A stretch of DNA of 64,000 nucleotides, taken from positions 335,001-399,000 of the forward strand of contig NZ_CP065359.1 in assembly GCF_019904295.1 (NCBI RefSeq), read 5' to 3'. Within the stretch, counting starts at the first letter, position 1. Each line of letters starts with the position of its first letter. The notes below the pieces were generated by a model. The model was not told the DNA's origin, searched no databases, and saw nothing but the letters and a program-made list of their open reading frames with translations. Source of the DNA: Ruegeria sp. SCSIO 43209. Lineage in GTDB: Bacteria > Pseudomonadota > Alphaproteobacteria > Rhodobacterales > Rhodobacteraceae. The position numbers and the translations under genes are program-made. This document shows, piece after piece, positions 27,850 through 36,720 of this stretch.

Positions 27850-29096
27850 CAGGGCTCGTCCGCGCACAAGGCGCTGAGCCGCTCGGACAAGCGACGTATG
27901 CCCGGGTCCATCCGGAAGTCGGCGATCAACCGGTTATACGCGGCCTCAGCCATCTCGGCCGTTCTGGTCGGGTTCCTGGCGAGATCCGCAATAGCCGAGG
28001 CAAGAGAGGTCGGGTCATCTGCTGACAACTGACCGTGAACACCGGAATCAATGAACTCCGGGATGGCTGACACCGGCGTTGACAGGATCGGGAGGCGCTG
28101 GGACGCGGCTTCCATCAAAACATTGGGTAAACCATCGCGGTCACCGTCGGCAGCAATTCTGCTGGGCAGGACAAACAGATCAGAGCGGCGCATCTCGGCA
28201 ATGACTTCCGGTTGATCGCAAGCCCCCATCCACGTGATCTGATCGGAAATCCCTGCGGCATCGGCTTGTGCGCTCAACTCATCGCCCAGATTTCCGCCGC
28301 CGATATGGGTCCAATGCCAATTCAGCGATCTGGGGAGTAGCGCGAAAGCTTGGAGAAGCCGGTCAAAGCCCTTCTTTTCGACAAGACGCCCGACCGACAG
28401 CATGTGAAAGGGTGCATCCTCTGCACGCGAACACTGCTGGGGAGGTGCAGGAAACCGCGACAGGTCCAGCCCATGATAGATCAGTTCTACCCGCGCAGGA
28501 TCATCCGCCAGTTCGCGCAGATGTGCGGCACCAATGGCAGTACAGGTTGCCCCGAAGATGGCGCCGTGAGAGGCCAGTTGCAGCTTTTCCCGCTTTTCCC
28601 AGTCTGGTGAGGTCCAGATATCTTTGGCATGCGCCGAAAAACTCCAGGGCAGGCTGCGCATGATAGACGCATAGCGGGCGACCGAAGACGGAGTGTGCAT
28701 GAAATGCGCATACAGCGCCCGCGTTTGATCGGGCAGCTCAGCGGCCAATACGCAGGCCTGACCAAACCGGCGAATTCGGTTGTGAGTCGGGTCTCGGCGA
28801 AGGTCTTGCCGCCAGACCTGGTAAGCTTGTGCGTATCCGGGCAGACGAGCTGCATTGTCTCGCGCAGTCGCCAGCCGCTCAGGCTCTTCATAAAGGTATT
28901 CCGGCAGGTAATGCACCTGCCCCTTGAAGCGATCGTGCAGAGGATGGCGCTTGGTATCGGTCGGGTGGCGCAACGACCAGATATCGAAGCTGTGCCCTGC
29001 CTCCTGCAAGGCCACCAATTCTTGCGCGATGAACGTCTCGGACAGGCGCGGCCAGCCTTTGACCAGCACCGCCAGCTTGGGGGGTTCGCGCGTCAT
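27849..29096 (-). CDS. Family 4 glycosyltransferase, copy B
   Basis: 415 residues, GT-B fold. The N-terminus has KGWPRLSETFIAQEL, as in colanic-acid WcaL-type transferases. The donor site reads GDRDGLPNVLMEAASQRLP, with Asp replacing the first Glu of the usual EX7E motif. MLSVGRLVEKKGFDRLL is the central linker block. It overlaps its upstream neighbour by four bases and its downstream neighbour by one. It is soluble. The transferred sugar is unknown. Confidence 0.83.
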   Translation of the reverse strand: MTREPPKLAVLVKGWPRLSETFIAQELVALQEAGHSFDIWSLRHPTDTKRHPLHDRFKGQVHYLPEYLYEEPERLATARDNAARLPGYAQAYQVWRQDLRRDPTHNRIRRFGQACVLAAELPDQTRALYAHFMHTPSSVARYASIMRSLPWSFSAHAKDIWTSPDWEKREKLQLASHGAIFGATCTAIGAAHLRELADDPARVELIYHGLDLSRFPAPPQQCSRAEDAPFHMLSVGRLVEKKGFDRLLQAFALLPRSLNWHWTHIGGGNLGDELSAQADAAGISDQITWMGACDQPEVIAEMRRSDLFVLPSRIAADGDRDGLPNVLMEAASQRLPILSTPVSAIPEFIDSGVHGQLSADDPTSLASAIADLARNPTRTAEMAEAAYNRLIADFRMDPGIRRLSERLSALCADEP

Positions 29097-30307
29097 CCGG
29101 TGGCGCGCTCTTGTTCCGCGCCTAGCAGCGCGTTTATGCGATGAGTGACGTAGCTTAGCCCGTCCAACAACCCTGCGCGAATGGCCTGCGAAGGCAGCGG
29201 CTGATGGGGCAAGGCGCGGATCGCGCGGATCATTGCATCCGCCGTCAGACCGTCACGGTTTTCATCCAGCATGCGTACCAGACCCAGATCCTCGGCGCGC
29301 GAGGCACGAATCCATTGCTCCAGCCGCGGCGTCGTGCGCGGAACAATGACGGCGCGTTTGTCGAAGGACAAAACCTCGCAGAAGGTATTGTACCCGCCCA
29401 TGCAGACCACACCGGCAGCGCCCGCGAACAGCGTTTCGATCTGCGATTCAAAGCCAACGGCGGTCACACGGCCATTTAGGGCGGCGACACGGGTTTCAAA
29501 ATCTTCGCGTAGTTCGCCTGACAGGAAGGGCCCATAGACCAGCACAGCGCGGGGTGACAGATCCGGGTCTTTTTCATATGCGGACAGCACCAAATTGACC
29601 ATCGCCTTGCCATCGCCGCCACCACCAGGGGTGATCAGGATATACGGTTGTTCTGGTGGCTCACCAACCGGCCCAAGATCGCGACGTAGATACCCTGTCC
29701 AATGAATGCGCTGTTGCGTCGCCGGGCTGAGGGGAAGGCCTTGTGTAGGATCGTAGACCGATCGCAACCCATATACCCAGATCTCATCATAGAATCGTTC
29801 AGTCGCCGTGATCGCGTCCTTACGCTCCCATTCGGCGGCCAGTACTTCGGGCTCATCCAGAACGTCGCGCAGGCCCAGAACCAATTTGGTTGAGCAGGAG
29901 TTTTCAAGATACTCAAGCGTCGGCAGCAGCTCACCGCGAAAACCGGTAGGCTCTTTGTCGACGATCAGCACATCGGGGTCGAACTGTTCGACAGATGTCT
30001 GGATCAGGCTTGCGCGCAACTCGGTCACATCATCGATGCCCATGCCGATGGTCTGCGAAGCATACGAGCCGTCGGCGCGTTTGGTGACCCCGGGTAGACG
30101 GACATGGTCAACCCGACGCGGAAAAGTAAACCGTCCGGCAATGGGTGAACCGGTCAATATGAGGGCCGAAGCGCGTTGATCGGCTTGTGTTATGGCCGCA
30201 GCCAGCGCGCGTGACCGGCGCAGGTGACCCAGGCCGAACGTGTCGTGACTATATAGCAGGATGCGCGGTGCGCGGCCGTGATTTTCGTTTTTGATCCCTA
30301 GGCTCAT
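29093..30307 (-). CDS. MurG/GT28-like glycosyltransferase, copy 1
   Basis: 404 residues. The N-terminal domain has LLYSHDTFGLGHLRRSRALA, and the C-terminal donor domain has ILITPGGGGDGKAMV, then CMGGYNTFCEVLSFDKRAVIVP. It is a paralogue of copy 2 in the same operon. It is the first gene of the seven-gene set, with GAAGG upstream of its ATG. The 380 bases before it hold the promoter region shared with the divergent MscS channel gene. No membrane segment is visible. Confidence 0.8.
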   Translation of the reverse strand: MSLGIKNENHGRAPRILLYSHDTFGLGHLRRSRALAAAITQADQRASALILTGSPIAGRFTFPRRVDHVRLPGVTKRADGSYASQTIGMGIDDVTELRASLIQTSVEQFDPDVLIVDKEPTGFRGELLPTLEYLENSCSTKLVLGLRDVLDEPEVLAAEWERKDAITATERFYDEIWVYGLRSVYDPTQGLPLSPATQQRIHWTGYLRRDLGPVGEPPEQPYILITPGGGGDGKAMVNLVLSAYEKDPDLSPRAVLVYGPFLSGELREDFETRVAALNGRVTAVGFESQIETLFAGAAGVVCMGGYNTFCEVLSFDKRAVIVPRTTPRLEQWIRASRAEDLGLVRMLDENRDGLTADAMIRAIRALPHQPLPSQAIRAGLLDGLSYVTHRINALLGAEQERATG

Positions 30308-30689
30308 GCCTTCGCCTGTTTCGGTTCCGGTGCAACTCCGCGCGTCTGCACCTGATTATCGTAATTCTGCCAGACCTTCTTGCCAAAGGCACAGATTCCG
30401 CCGTCCAAATGCGCCAAACATTGCGATTTGGCAACAACATAATGCCACCGCCGGCAACAGGCGCACCTTGCGATATGCAGGCCGATGGTTCTTCATGCAC
30501 AAGCCAATTCGGAGGCTGGACGCCTCAGGTGGTCATATTCAATTTTTGTTGTCTTGGAAACACTTTATCCCATCCATTGCGTCAGGAACACGGGCTCTCA
30601 CGATGTTGACACCGCGTGTGCGGATGATTTGAACAGCCTTCTGAGGTTCTATAGTCTTGGACGCAGCTACGAATTGGATGCGATATACG
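30308..30689. other. Divergent promoter region between glycan operon and MscS gene
   Basis: About 380 bases between divergent genes. Short frames in it have no ribosome-binding sites. The right third is A/T-richer and should contain the promoter of the channel gene. I see no clear operator or repeat. Confidence 0.5.
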
Positions 30690-33086
30690 ATGAAAATGAA
30701 TGTTCTGGCCGGGCTGATTTTGGTGATTTGGGCGGCGATGCTGGCCAGTGCAACCGACGTGGTTGCGCAAACTTCGCTTATTCCGGGATACCCAATCGGA
30801 TCAAGCGAGGAAACCGGTTCTTCAAGCTCTGCCGCTGATAGCGATCTGGCGGCGGCCATTCGTTCCGCTTCCGAGGCGGGCGCAAGCGTAATCGTAATCG
30901 ACAGCGCCGGGCAGGTTGTATCGGCTGCGGGCAACAGCGGTGACGCGACGCCAGAGGCAGATAGCATTGATCACATGGCTGAGGGTTCTCAGCTGATGAA
31001 GGCGCAAGAGCGGTTCTCAAAGTTCCGGGATTCCGTACGCTCGCGGATGGAGGCGCTGCCCTATTCGGTCTTTGAGGTCCAATACATCCTCAGACAGACC
31101 AGTCCGGACGGGCGGATTCAGACCTATGTCGAGGTGTTGGTCCTGAACGTGTTGTTCCTTTTGCTGGGGCGTTGGTTGTCGATCGAAATCTACGGCAAGC
31201 GCATCGCGAAGCGTTTGGTGGTTGCGCGCATCAAGGAAAACCCGGTTGGCTATCGTGAGAAGATGCCTTTCCTTGTGTATCGTTTCGTGATGGGCATTGG
31301 TGGAACGATCTTTGCCATGCTCATGGCGCTGATCGTTGGCTATCTGTTCTTTGGTGAAGCGGAAGACATATCAATCCAGTTTACCGTTACGGCAATCTTT
31401 ACCGCATTCTTCCTTTCGCGCACCGTCTCGGACTTGTGGCGGATGGTTCTGTCGCCTTACCTCAGCCAGTATCGCTTGCCGCCTTTTTCAGACCGGGACG
31501 CCAAGCGCCTGTATGTTTGGGCGTCAGCACTGGCGACCTATGACATCTCGGTTGTTCTGTTCTCGACATGGGTCGCGGATTTTGGGCTGAACTATAACGT
31601 CTATGCCATGGTCTATGGTAGCCTGACGCTGATCGGGGCGCTGGGCAACATACTGATGATCCTGTTCAATGCACGCGCGATTTCGAACGCCATTCGTGGC
31701 GGGCGTGCTCCGGATCAGGTGTCTTGGATACTGAAGTTCATCTCTTTCGCCTGGGCACCGGTTCTGGTGCTTTATATGGTGTTCAGCTGGTTCAAACTGG
31801 CCGTTGATCTGGTGCTCGAGGTTCAGGATTCGATCCCGATCGTGGCCAGCAGCTATGCCATCTTTATGTCCGTCGTCGTGGCCTACGGCGCGATGAACTA
31901 TCTGCTTGAAAGGTATTTTGATCGCAATCGCAGAATTGAGGTGATGAATGCCGACGCAGAAGCGGCTGAGCAGATCGAGGATGAGCTGGTGGCTGATACG
32001 CCGCAGGCCGAAAAGCGCAAACACGCCATTCTGACGTACGAAGACCTTGCCCGTCGTGTGGCAGGCATTCTGGCCTTTGTGGTGGGTCTCTATGCGCTGG
32101 TAGTGATCTGGAACCCGCAGGCCAATTGGTCGGATGACTTGCCTATCGAGCGGGCGCTGGATGTGATGGTGATCCTGTTTATGGGTTACATTCTGTTTCA
32201 CTTCTTCCGCGTCTGGATCGATAGCAAGATCGCGGAAGAGACGGATGACGGCGGTGCTGAAGCCGAGCTGGGCGACGAAGGAGGCGAAGGCGGGCAGAGC
32301 CGTCTTGCAACTTTGTTGCCTCTGTTCCGCGGGGCCATTCTGGCTGTGGTCGTTGTGACCATCGCGCTGATTGTATTGATGGAACTGGGGATCAATGTCA
32401 GCCCGCTGTTTGCCGGTGCAGGTGTTGTGGGTCTGGCCGTTGGTTTCGGGTCGCAAACCTTGGTCCGCGACATCTTCTCGGGTGCGTTCTTCCTGATGGA
32501 TGATGCTTTCCGCAAGGGAGAATACATAGACATCGGTGATGTAAAGGGGACGGTCGAAAAGATATCGGTCCGGTCCTTCCAACTGCGCCACCACCTTGGT
32601 GCGCTCAACACGATCCCATTTGGAGAGATCAAGGTTCTGACAAACTATTCCCGCGACTGGGTAATCATGAAGCTGCCGTTGCGGGTGACCTATGACACCG
32701 ATGTCGAAAAGGTGCGGAAGCTGATCAAGAAGCTGGGTCAAGAGCTGCTGAGCGATCCGGTGATTGGTGATAACTTCATCCAGCCGCTGAAATCGCAGGG
32801 TGTGATCGAAATGCAGGATTCTGCGATGATTATCCGGGTCAAGTTTATGACCAAGCCGGGCGATCAGTGGCTGGTGCGCAAGAAAGTCTATCAGGATATT
32901 CGTGAGCTGTTTGCCCGTGAAGGCATCCGGTTTGCGCATCGGGAAGTCACCGTGCGACTGGCGGATGACAAAGAGGTCGAGGACCTGACTCCCAAACAAC
33001 GCGAGGCTGTCACAGGGGCCGTTCAGGCCGCGATTGACGAAGACTATCTGGACGATATCGGCCCCGGCGGTGGTGATGATCGCTAG
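30690..33086 (+). CDS. Large MscS-family mechanosensitive channel
   Basis: About 798 residues, much longer than E. coli MscS and closer to MscK/YbdG-like members. A signal peptide (cleavage near VVAQ) and a short periplasmic part are followed by many membrane helices. The pore helix is LFAGAGVVGLAVGFGSQ near residue 570-590, then the MscS beta domain RDIFSGAFFLMDDAFRKG and VKGTVEKISVRS. The tail is acidic. The start is uncertain: a TTG 33 bases upstream with GAGG, and two ATGs, are in frame; the one chosen gives a clean signal peptide. It should release solutes on osmotic downshock. Confidence 0.88.
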   Translation: MKMNVLAGLILVIWAAMLASATDVVAQTSLIPGYPIGSSEETGSSSSAADSDLAAAIRSASEAGASVIVIDSAGQVVSAAGNSGDATPEADSIDHMAEGSQLMKAQERFSKFRDSVRSRMEALPYSVFEVQYILRQTSPDGRIQTYVEVLVLNVLFLLLGRWLSIEIYGKRIAKRLVVARIKENPVGYREKMPFLVYRFVMGIGGTIFAMLMALIVGYLFFGEAEDISIQFTVTAIFTAFFLSRTVSDLWRMVLSPYLSQYRLPPFSDRDAKRLYVWASALATYDISVVLFSTWVADFGLNYNVYAMVYGSLTLIGALGNILMILFNARAISNAIRGGRAPDQVSWILKFISFAWAPVLVLYMVFSWFKLAVDLVLEVQDSIPIVASSYAIFMSVVVAYGAMNYLLERYFDRNRRIEVMNADAEAAEQIEDELVADTPQAEKRKHAILTYEDLARRVAGILAFVVGLYALVVIWNPQANWSDDLPIERALDVMVILFMGYILFHFFRVWIDSKIAEETDDGGAEAELGDEGGEGGQSRLATLLPLFRGAILAVVVVTIALIVLMELGINVSPLFAGAGVVGLAVGFGSQTLVRDIFSGAFFLMDDAFRKGEYIDIGDVKGTVEKISVRSFQLRHHLGALNTIPFGEIKVLTNYSRDWVIMKLPLRVTYDTDVEKVRKLIKKLGQELLSDPVIGDNFIQPLKSQGVIEMQDSAMIIRVKFMTKPGDQWLVRKKVYQDIRELFAREGIRFAHREVTVRLADDKEVEDLTPKQREAVTGAVQAAIDEDYLDDIGPGGGDDR

Positions 33087-33173
33087 GAGGGCTCCCGCCC
33101 CTTTGGTTTGCGTCTCTGGCGAGACGTCAACCAAAGCGTTGGGCCGGGCCGCGCGTCCCGCGCGGCGGCAGCT
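33087..33173. repeat. Intergenic hairpin element between convergent genes
   Basis: Three stems follow one another: GGGAGGGC/CCGCCC-like near the left, CTTTGGTT-x-GCGTCTC / GAGACGT-x-AACCAAAG (about 33100-33136), and CCGCGCG-TCC-CGCGCGG near the right. It resembles the GC-rich hairpin element between the convergent pair near 22.9 kb and may act as a bidirectional terminator. Confidence 0.5.
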
Positions 33174-34529
33174 TTAAGCGGTAAGTGACGGCCAAGTGGG
33201 CTGCGAAGTTCCCAGTTTGGACGCAGGCAAAGCCCAGTGCATATTTGCGGATCCAACGGTTAGCGCCGGCTTCAATCGATAGCCGGGCCCCCACCCGGAA
33301 GGTTCGAGCGCATCCGCATAATCGACAGGCAGCGACTCGGTAATTTCGTCACCGGGCTCGCTCTTGGCGAGGGTGGCCAGCAATTCGGCGGTGCGCGCCA
33401 GCGAGAGCCGGGCATCCATGACGGCCTGACCGGATGCGGCTTCGGCGAGCGCCGAGAGCAGGGCGGCTGCCATCAAGTAGCCAGTTGCGTGATCCAGTGC
33501 CTGAACAGGCAACGGAGTTGGCTTGTCGACCCCCGCCCAACCCATCCCTGCATGTGCGATTCCGGAACTCATCTGTACAAGGCTGTCAAAACCGCGGCGC
33601 GCTGCCCATGGTCCTTGCCAGCCATAAGCGTCGAGCGTGACTTCAACCCTGTTGGGGGCAAGCTGATCCCGCGTGTTTTTGCCCAGACCGAGTGCGTCCA
33701 AAGCGCCGGGCCGATACCCGTGGACAAATATGTCCGCTTGGGCCAGCAGCTCTTGCAGTTTTAATTTTCCATCGGGTGATTTCAGGTTCAGATAGGCGCA
33801 GTGCTTGCCGAGAGAAATGTCAGGAATGACGCCAGGTTCATCCCAGCCGGGTGGATCGATCCTCAGGACCTCGGCGCCAAAACCCGCAAGTGTTCGTGTC
33901 GAGACTGGCCCGGCCAGAATGCGGGTCAGATCGAGCACACGCAGCCCAGAAAGAGGTCGCGCGGCAGTCGCCTGAGGCCGATCACGTAGTTGAATATTGC
34001 GTGGCCCCTGCCATCCGATCAACGGCTCGCGGGCCAATATGCGTCCTTGCGGATGGTCATGCCACTCAGAGCGGCCGCGCATTGCGGCAGCGACGCCGCC
34101 CTCGGCGACAATCGCGGCTTCCAGTTCAGAGATGCTCCAATCCCGAACTGCGCGCGATACCAGCGCACGGTCCGGCGCGACTTGCAAAACATTAAGGGCG
34201 GCGGCGCGATGACTGGGCAGGTTGGTGTGCAGCCTGATCCACCCATCAGAGGCCTGATAGTCGCCAGCAATCGCGTCCCAAAGGCTGGGCATATCCCACC
34301 CTTCGGGTTTGAAGGAAAAGCCATACCACAAGGAGGCCAGTCGATGATCTACGGCCACCTCCAGAGGTGCAGGCGCCAGGTTCAAGGCTGTCACAAGGCG
34401 CGACAGCTCCTGCCCGACTGCCGCAAAACTGGCCGTCGCCAGCTCCGAAACCGCGAAGGCGCTGGGCCGCGCACCCGCCCCATTGACCCTGTAGGTGTCA
34501 GTTGAGGGGAGGGCGGACAGCAAGCTCAT
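33174..34529 (-). CDS. CaiB/BaiF-type CoA-transferase with permuted layout
   Basis: 451 residues. The normal N-terminal half of a family III CoA-transferase begins only at residue 193 (LSGLRVLDLTRILAGPVS), followed by DIFVHGYRPGALDALGLG and the catalytic Asp315 in GFDSLVQMSSG. The first ~190 residues (SLWDAIAGDYQASDGWIRL, AAIVAEGGVAAAMRGRSEW) resemble the usual C-terminal half. This looks like a circular permutation. It overlaps the ABC permease gene by four bases and ends that operon, suggesting the imported solute is activated to a CoA ester. The substrate is unknown. Confidence 0.75.
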   Translation of the reverse strand: MSLLSALPSTDTYRVNGAGARPSAFAVSELATASFAAVGQELSRLVTALNLAPAPLEVAVDHRLASLWYGFSFKPEGWDMPSLWDAIAGDYQASDGWIRLHTNLPSHRAAALNVLQVAPDRALVSRAVRDWSISELEAAIVAEGGVAAAMRGRSEWHDHPQGRILAREPLIGWQGPRNIQLRDRPQATAARPLSGLRVLDLTRILAGPVSTRTLAGFGAEVLRIDPPGWDEPGVIPDISLGKHCAYLNLKSPDGKLKLQELLAQADIFVHGYRPGALDALGLGKNTRDQLAPNRVEVTLDAYGWQGPWAARRGFDSLVQMSSGIAHAGMGWAGVDKPTPLPVQALDHATGYLMAAALLSALAEAASGQAVMDARLSLARTAELLATLAKSEPGDEITESLPVDYADALEPSGWGPGYRLKPALTVGSANMHWALPASKLGTSQPTWPSLTA

Positions 34530-35680
34530 TGCTGATAGGGATCAAGGCTGTCGCGCAGCCCATCGCCAAGGAAGTTGAAGGCCAGCACCACGACGATGAT
34601 CGGTAGCATCGGGATCGCGGTCCATGGATAGATTTCGATTGAGGCGAGGTTCTGCGCGTCGTTCAACATCACGCCCCAACTGACCGCCGGGGCGCGCAGC
34701 CCAAGGCCAAGGAAGCTGAGGGCGGTTTCGCCCAAGATCATCGCAGGGATTGATAGCGTGGCCGAGGCAATCAGATGCGACATGAAATTGGGTAGCAGGT
34801 GCTTTCGGATCACACGACCGGAACTTGCGCCCATCATCTCGGCCGCACGTACGTATTCCTCTTCCCTGAGAGACAGGAATTTTGCGCGGACAGATCGGGC
34901 AAGGCCTGGCCAATCGAGAATACCGAGGATGATCGAGATGATGAAGAATACCGCGACCGGGCTCCAATTTGATGGCACCGCGGCGGATAAGGCCAGCCAG
35001 AGGGGAAGTTCCGGCAGCGAGCGCAGGATTTCGATCACACGGTTGATGGTCCAGTCGATGCGCCCTCCGAAATACCCGGCCATTGACCCGAACAGGATGC
35101 CGAGGAAGAAGGATACCGAAATGCCGATCAGGCCCACTGTCAGCGACAGTTGCGCGCCATATAGGATGCGGCTGAATACATCGCGGCCCAGACGGTCCGA
35201 GCCCCACAGAAACAGCGTGGCCCCTTCGGGTGCGCAAAACAGGTGCGTATCGGATTTTATCAGGCCTGCGAGTTTGTATTCTGACCCTTCGCAGAAGAAC
35301 CGGATTGGGCGCGGGTCTTCCGTGTCAGCGACGAATTTCCACTGGAAAGTTTCAAGGTCCGCCTCTGCAACTATTGGATAAACGTAGGGGCCGATGAACT
35401 TCCCCTCATGAAACCAGTTGACCGACTGGGGTGGAGCATACAGGTGCTCTCCGTTCCGATCATTGGGGCCGTAGGGGGCAATAAAGCCCGCAAAAGGCAG
35501 CATCAAGTAGCAGAGCAGTAAGAAGAGGCCAGAAATCAGACCCAGCTTGTGGGTCCTGAACTTGCGCCAGACCAGCACCCAATTAGGGGCATCGAGATCT
35601 GCGCGCTCAAGCTGCTGAATAGAGGCCTGCGGGTCAAATGGTGCGTCGTCGACATAGCGACCATCGGGTTTATCGGTCAT
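34526..35680 (-). CDS. ABC importer permease, YejE/OppC type
   Basis: 384 residues. One N-terminal helix (about 48-72) is followed by a large periplasmic insertion of roughly 90 residues, then five helices and the permease signature EEYVRAAEMMGASSGRVIRKHLLPN. The insertion resembles the E. coli YejE type rather than plain OppC. It forms a heterodimer channel with the gene upstream. It overlaps both neighbours by four bases. Confidence 0.88.
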   Translation of the reverse strand: MTDKPDGRYVDDAPFDPQASIQQLERADLDAPNWVLVWRKFRTHKLGLISGLFLLLCYLMLPFAGFIAPYGPNDRNGEHLYAPPQSVNWFHEGKFIGPYVYPIVAEADLETFQWKFVADTEDPRPIRFFCEGSEYKLAGLIKSDTHLFCAPEGATLFLWGSDRLGRDVFSRILYGAQLSLTVGLIGISVSFFLGILFGSMAGYFGGRIDWTINRVIEILRSLPELPLWLALSAAVPSNWSPVAVFFIISIILGILDWPGLARSVRAKFLSLREEEYVRAAEMMGASSGRVIRKHLLPNFMSHLIASATLSIPAMILGETALSFLGLGLRAPAVSWGVMLNDAQNLASIEIYPWTAIPMLPIIVVVLAFNFLGDGLRDSLDPYQQ

Positions 35681-36705
35681 GCTTCGCGCCCCTCGTAACG
35701 AATGCGCGGATCAAGCATGACCAGCAGGATATCGGAAATCATGGTGCCGATCAGCGTCAGCAGAGCCACGAACATAAGAATGAAGGCCGACAGGAACTGG
35801 TCCTGCGTTTTCAAGGCAGTCAGCAGGGTCGGGCCGATTGTTTGCAGACCCAGAACCACCGAGACCAAAACCGACCCGGAAACCATCGAGGGCAGCAGGT
35901 TTCCAATGTCGGCGACAAACGGGTTGAAGGCCACGCGCAATGGGTATTTCGTCAGCATCCGCGATGGGGACATGCCCTTGGCGATTGCTGTTTCGACATA
36001 AGGTTTCCCTAGTTCATCCAGCATATTGGCGCGCAGGCGCTGCATCATGGCCGAAGCACCCGAGGTTCCGATGACGAAGGTCGGAACGATCAGGTGGACA
36101 AGGATGGATTTCAACTTGTCCCAACTCATCGGTTGTCCCTCAAAGGAAGGGTCCATTAGTCCGCCGATGGGCAGGTTGAAATAGCGATGGCCATAGTAGA
36201 ACAGGATCAGCGCCAACAGGAAGTTCGGGGTCGCAAGACCCAGATAGCCTACAAAGGCCGAGGTATAGTCGATCCACGTCCGTGATCTGGCCGCAGCGAT
36301 GACCCCCAATGGTAGAGCAACGGCATAGACGAATAGAATGGCAGCCAGATTGACCACAACCGTCAACCACAGCGTATCGCCCACGATCTCGCGCACGGGG
36401 CGGTCAAATTCGAAGGACCAGCCATAATTGCCCTGTAACAAGCCTTCGAACCCATGCGGTCCGGGCCAAAAGCCCATCCAGATCAGGTACTGCTCGGGCA
36501 ACGACCGGTCCAATGAGTATTCCTTGCGCAGAAACTCGGCCTTGGCGACACCGGCGGACTGTCCCGAAGCCTGCAGTTCGGCGATCTGGTTGCTGAGATA
36601 ATCGCCGGGGGGCAGGTTGATGATCACGAAAATCAGAACCGACACCACCAGCAATGTCAGCAGCATCGTGAAAAAGCGATACACCGCGTAGCGCAGCATG
36701 ACCAT
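35677..36705 (-). CDS. ABC importer permease, YejB/OppB type
   Basis: 342 residues with six hydrophobic helices. Typical features are the N-terminal YRFFTMLLTLLVVSVLIFV helix, a periplasmic loop with YSLDRSLPEQYLIWMGFW, and the cytoplasmic loop MLDELGKPYVETAIAKGMS, which contacts the ATPase. An AGGAG ribosome-binding site is present, 15 bases after the binding-protein gene. It is the partner of the YejE-type permease. Confidence 0.9.
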   Translation of the reverse strand: MVMLRYAVYRFFTMLLTLLVVSVLIFVIINLPPGDYLSNQIAELQASGQSAGVAKAEFLRKEYSLDRSLPEQYLIWMGFWPGPHGFEGLLQGNYGWSFEFDRPVREIVGDTLWLTVVVNLAAILFVYAVALPLGVIAAARSRTWIDYTSAFVGYLGLATPNFLLALILFYYGHRYFNLPIGGLMDPSFEGQPMSWDKLKSILVHLIVPTFVIGTSGASAMMQRLRANMLDELGKPYVETAIAKGMSPSRMLTKYPLRVAFNPFVADIGNLLPSMVSGSVLVSVVLGLQTIGPTLLTALKTQDQFLSAFILMFVALLTLIGTMISDILLVMLDPRIRYEGREA

Positions 36706-36720
36706 TTAGCTGCTCCTGAA

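Noticed and set aside
31524..33134. A 536-residue frame opposite the MscS gene
   Set aside because: It is a shadow frame; the + strand protein has clear channel motifs.
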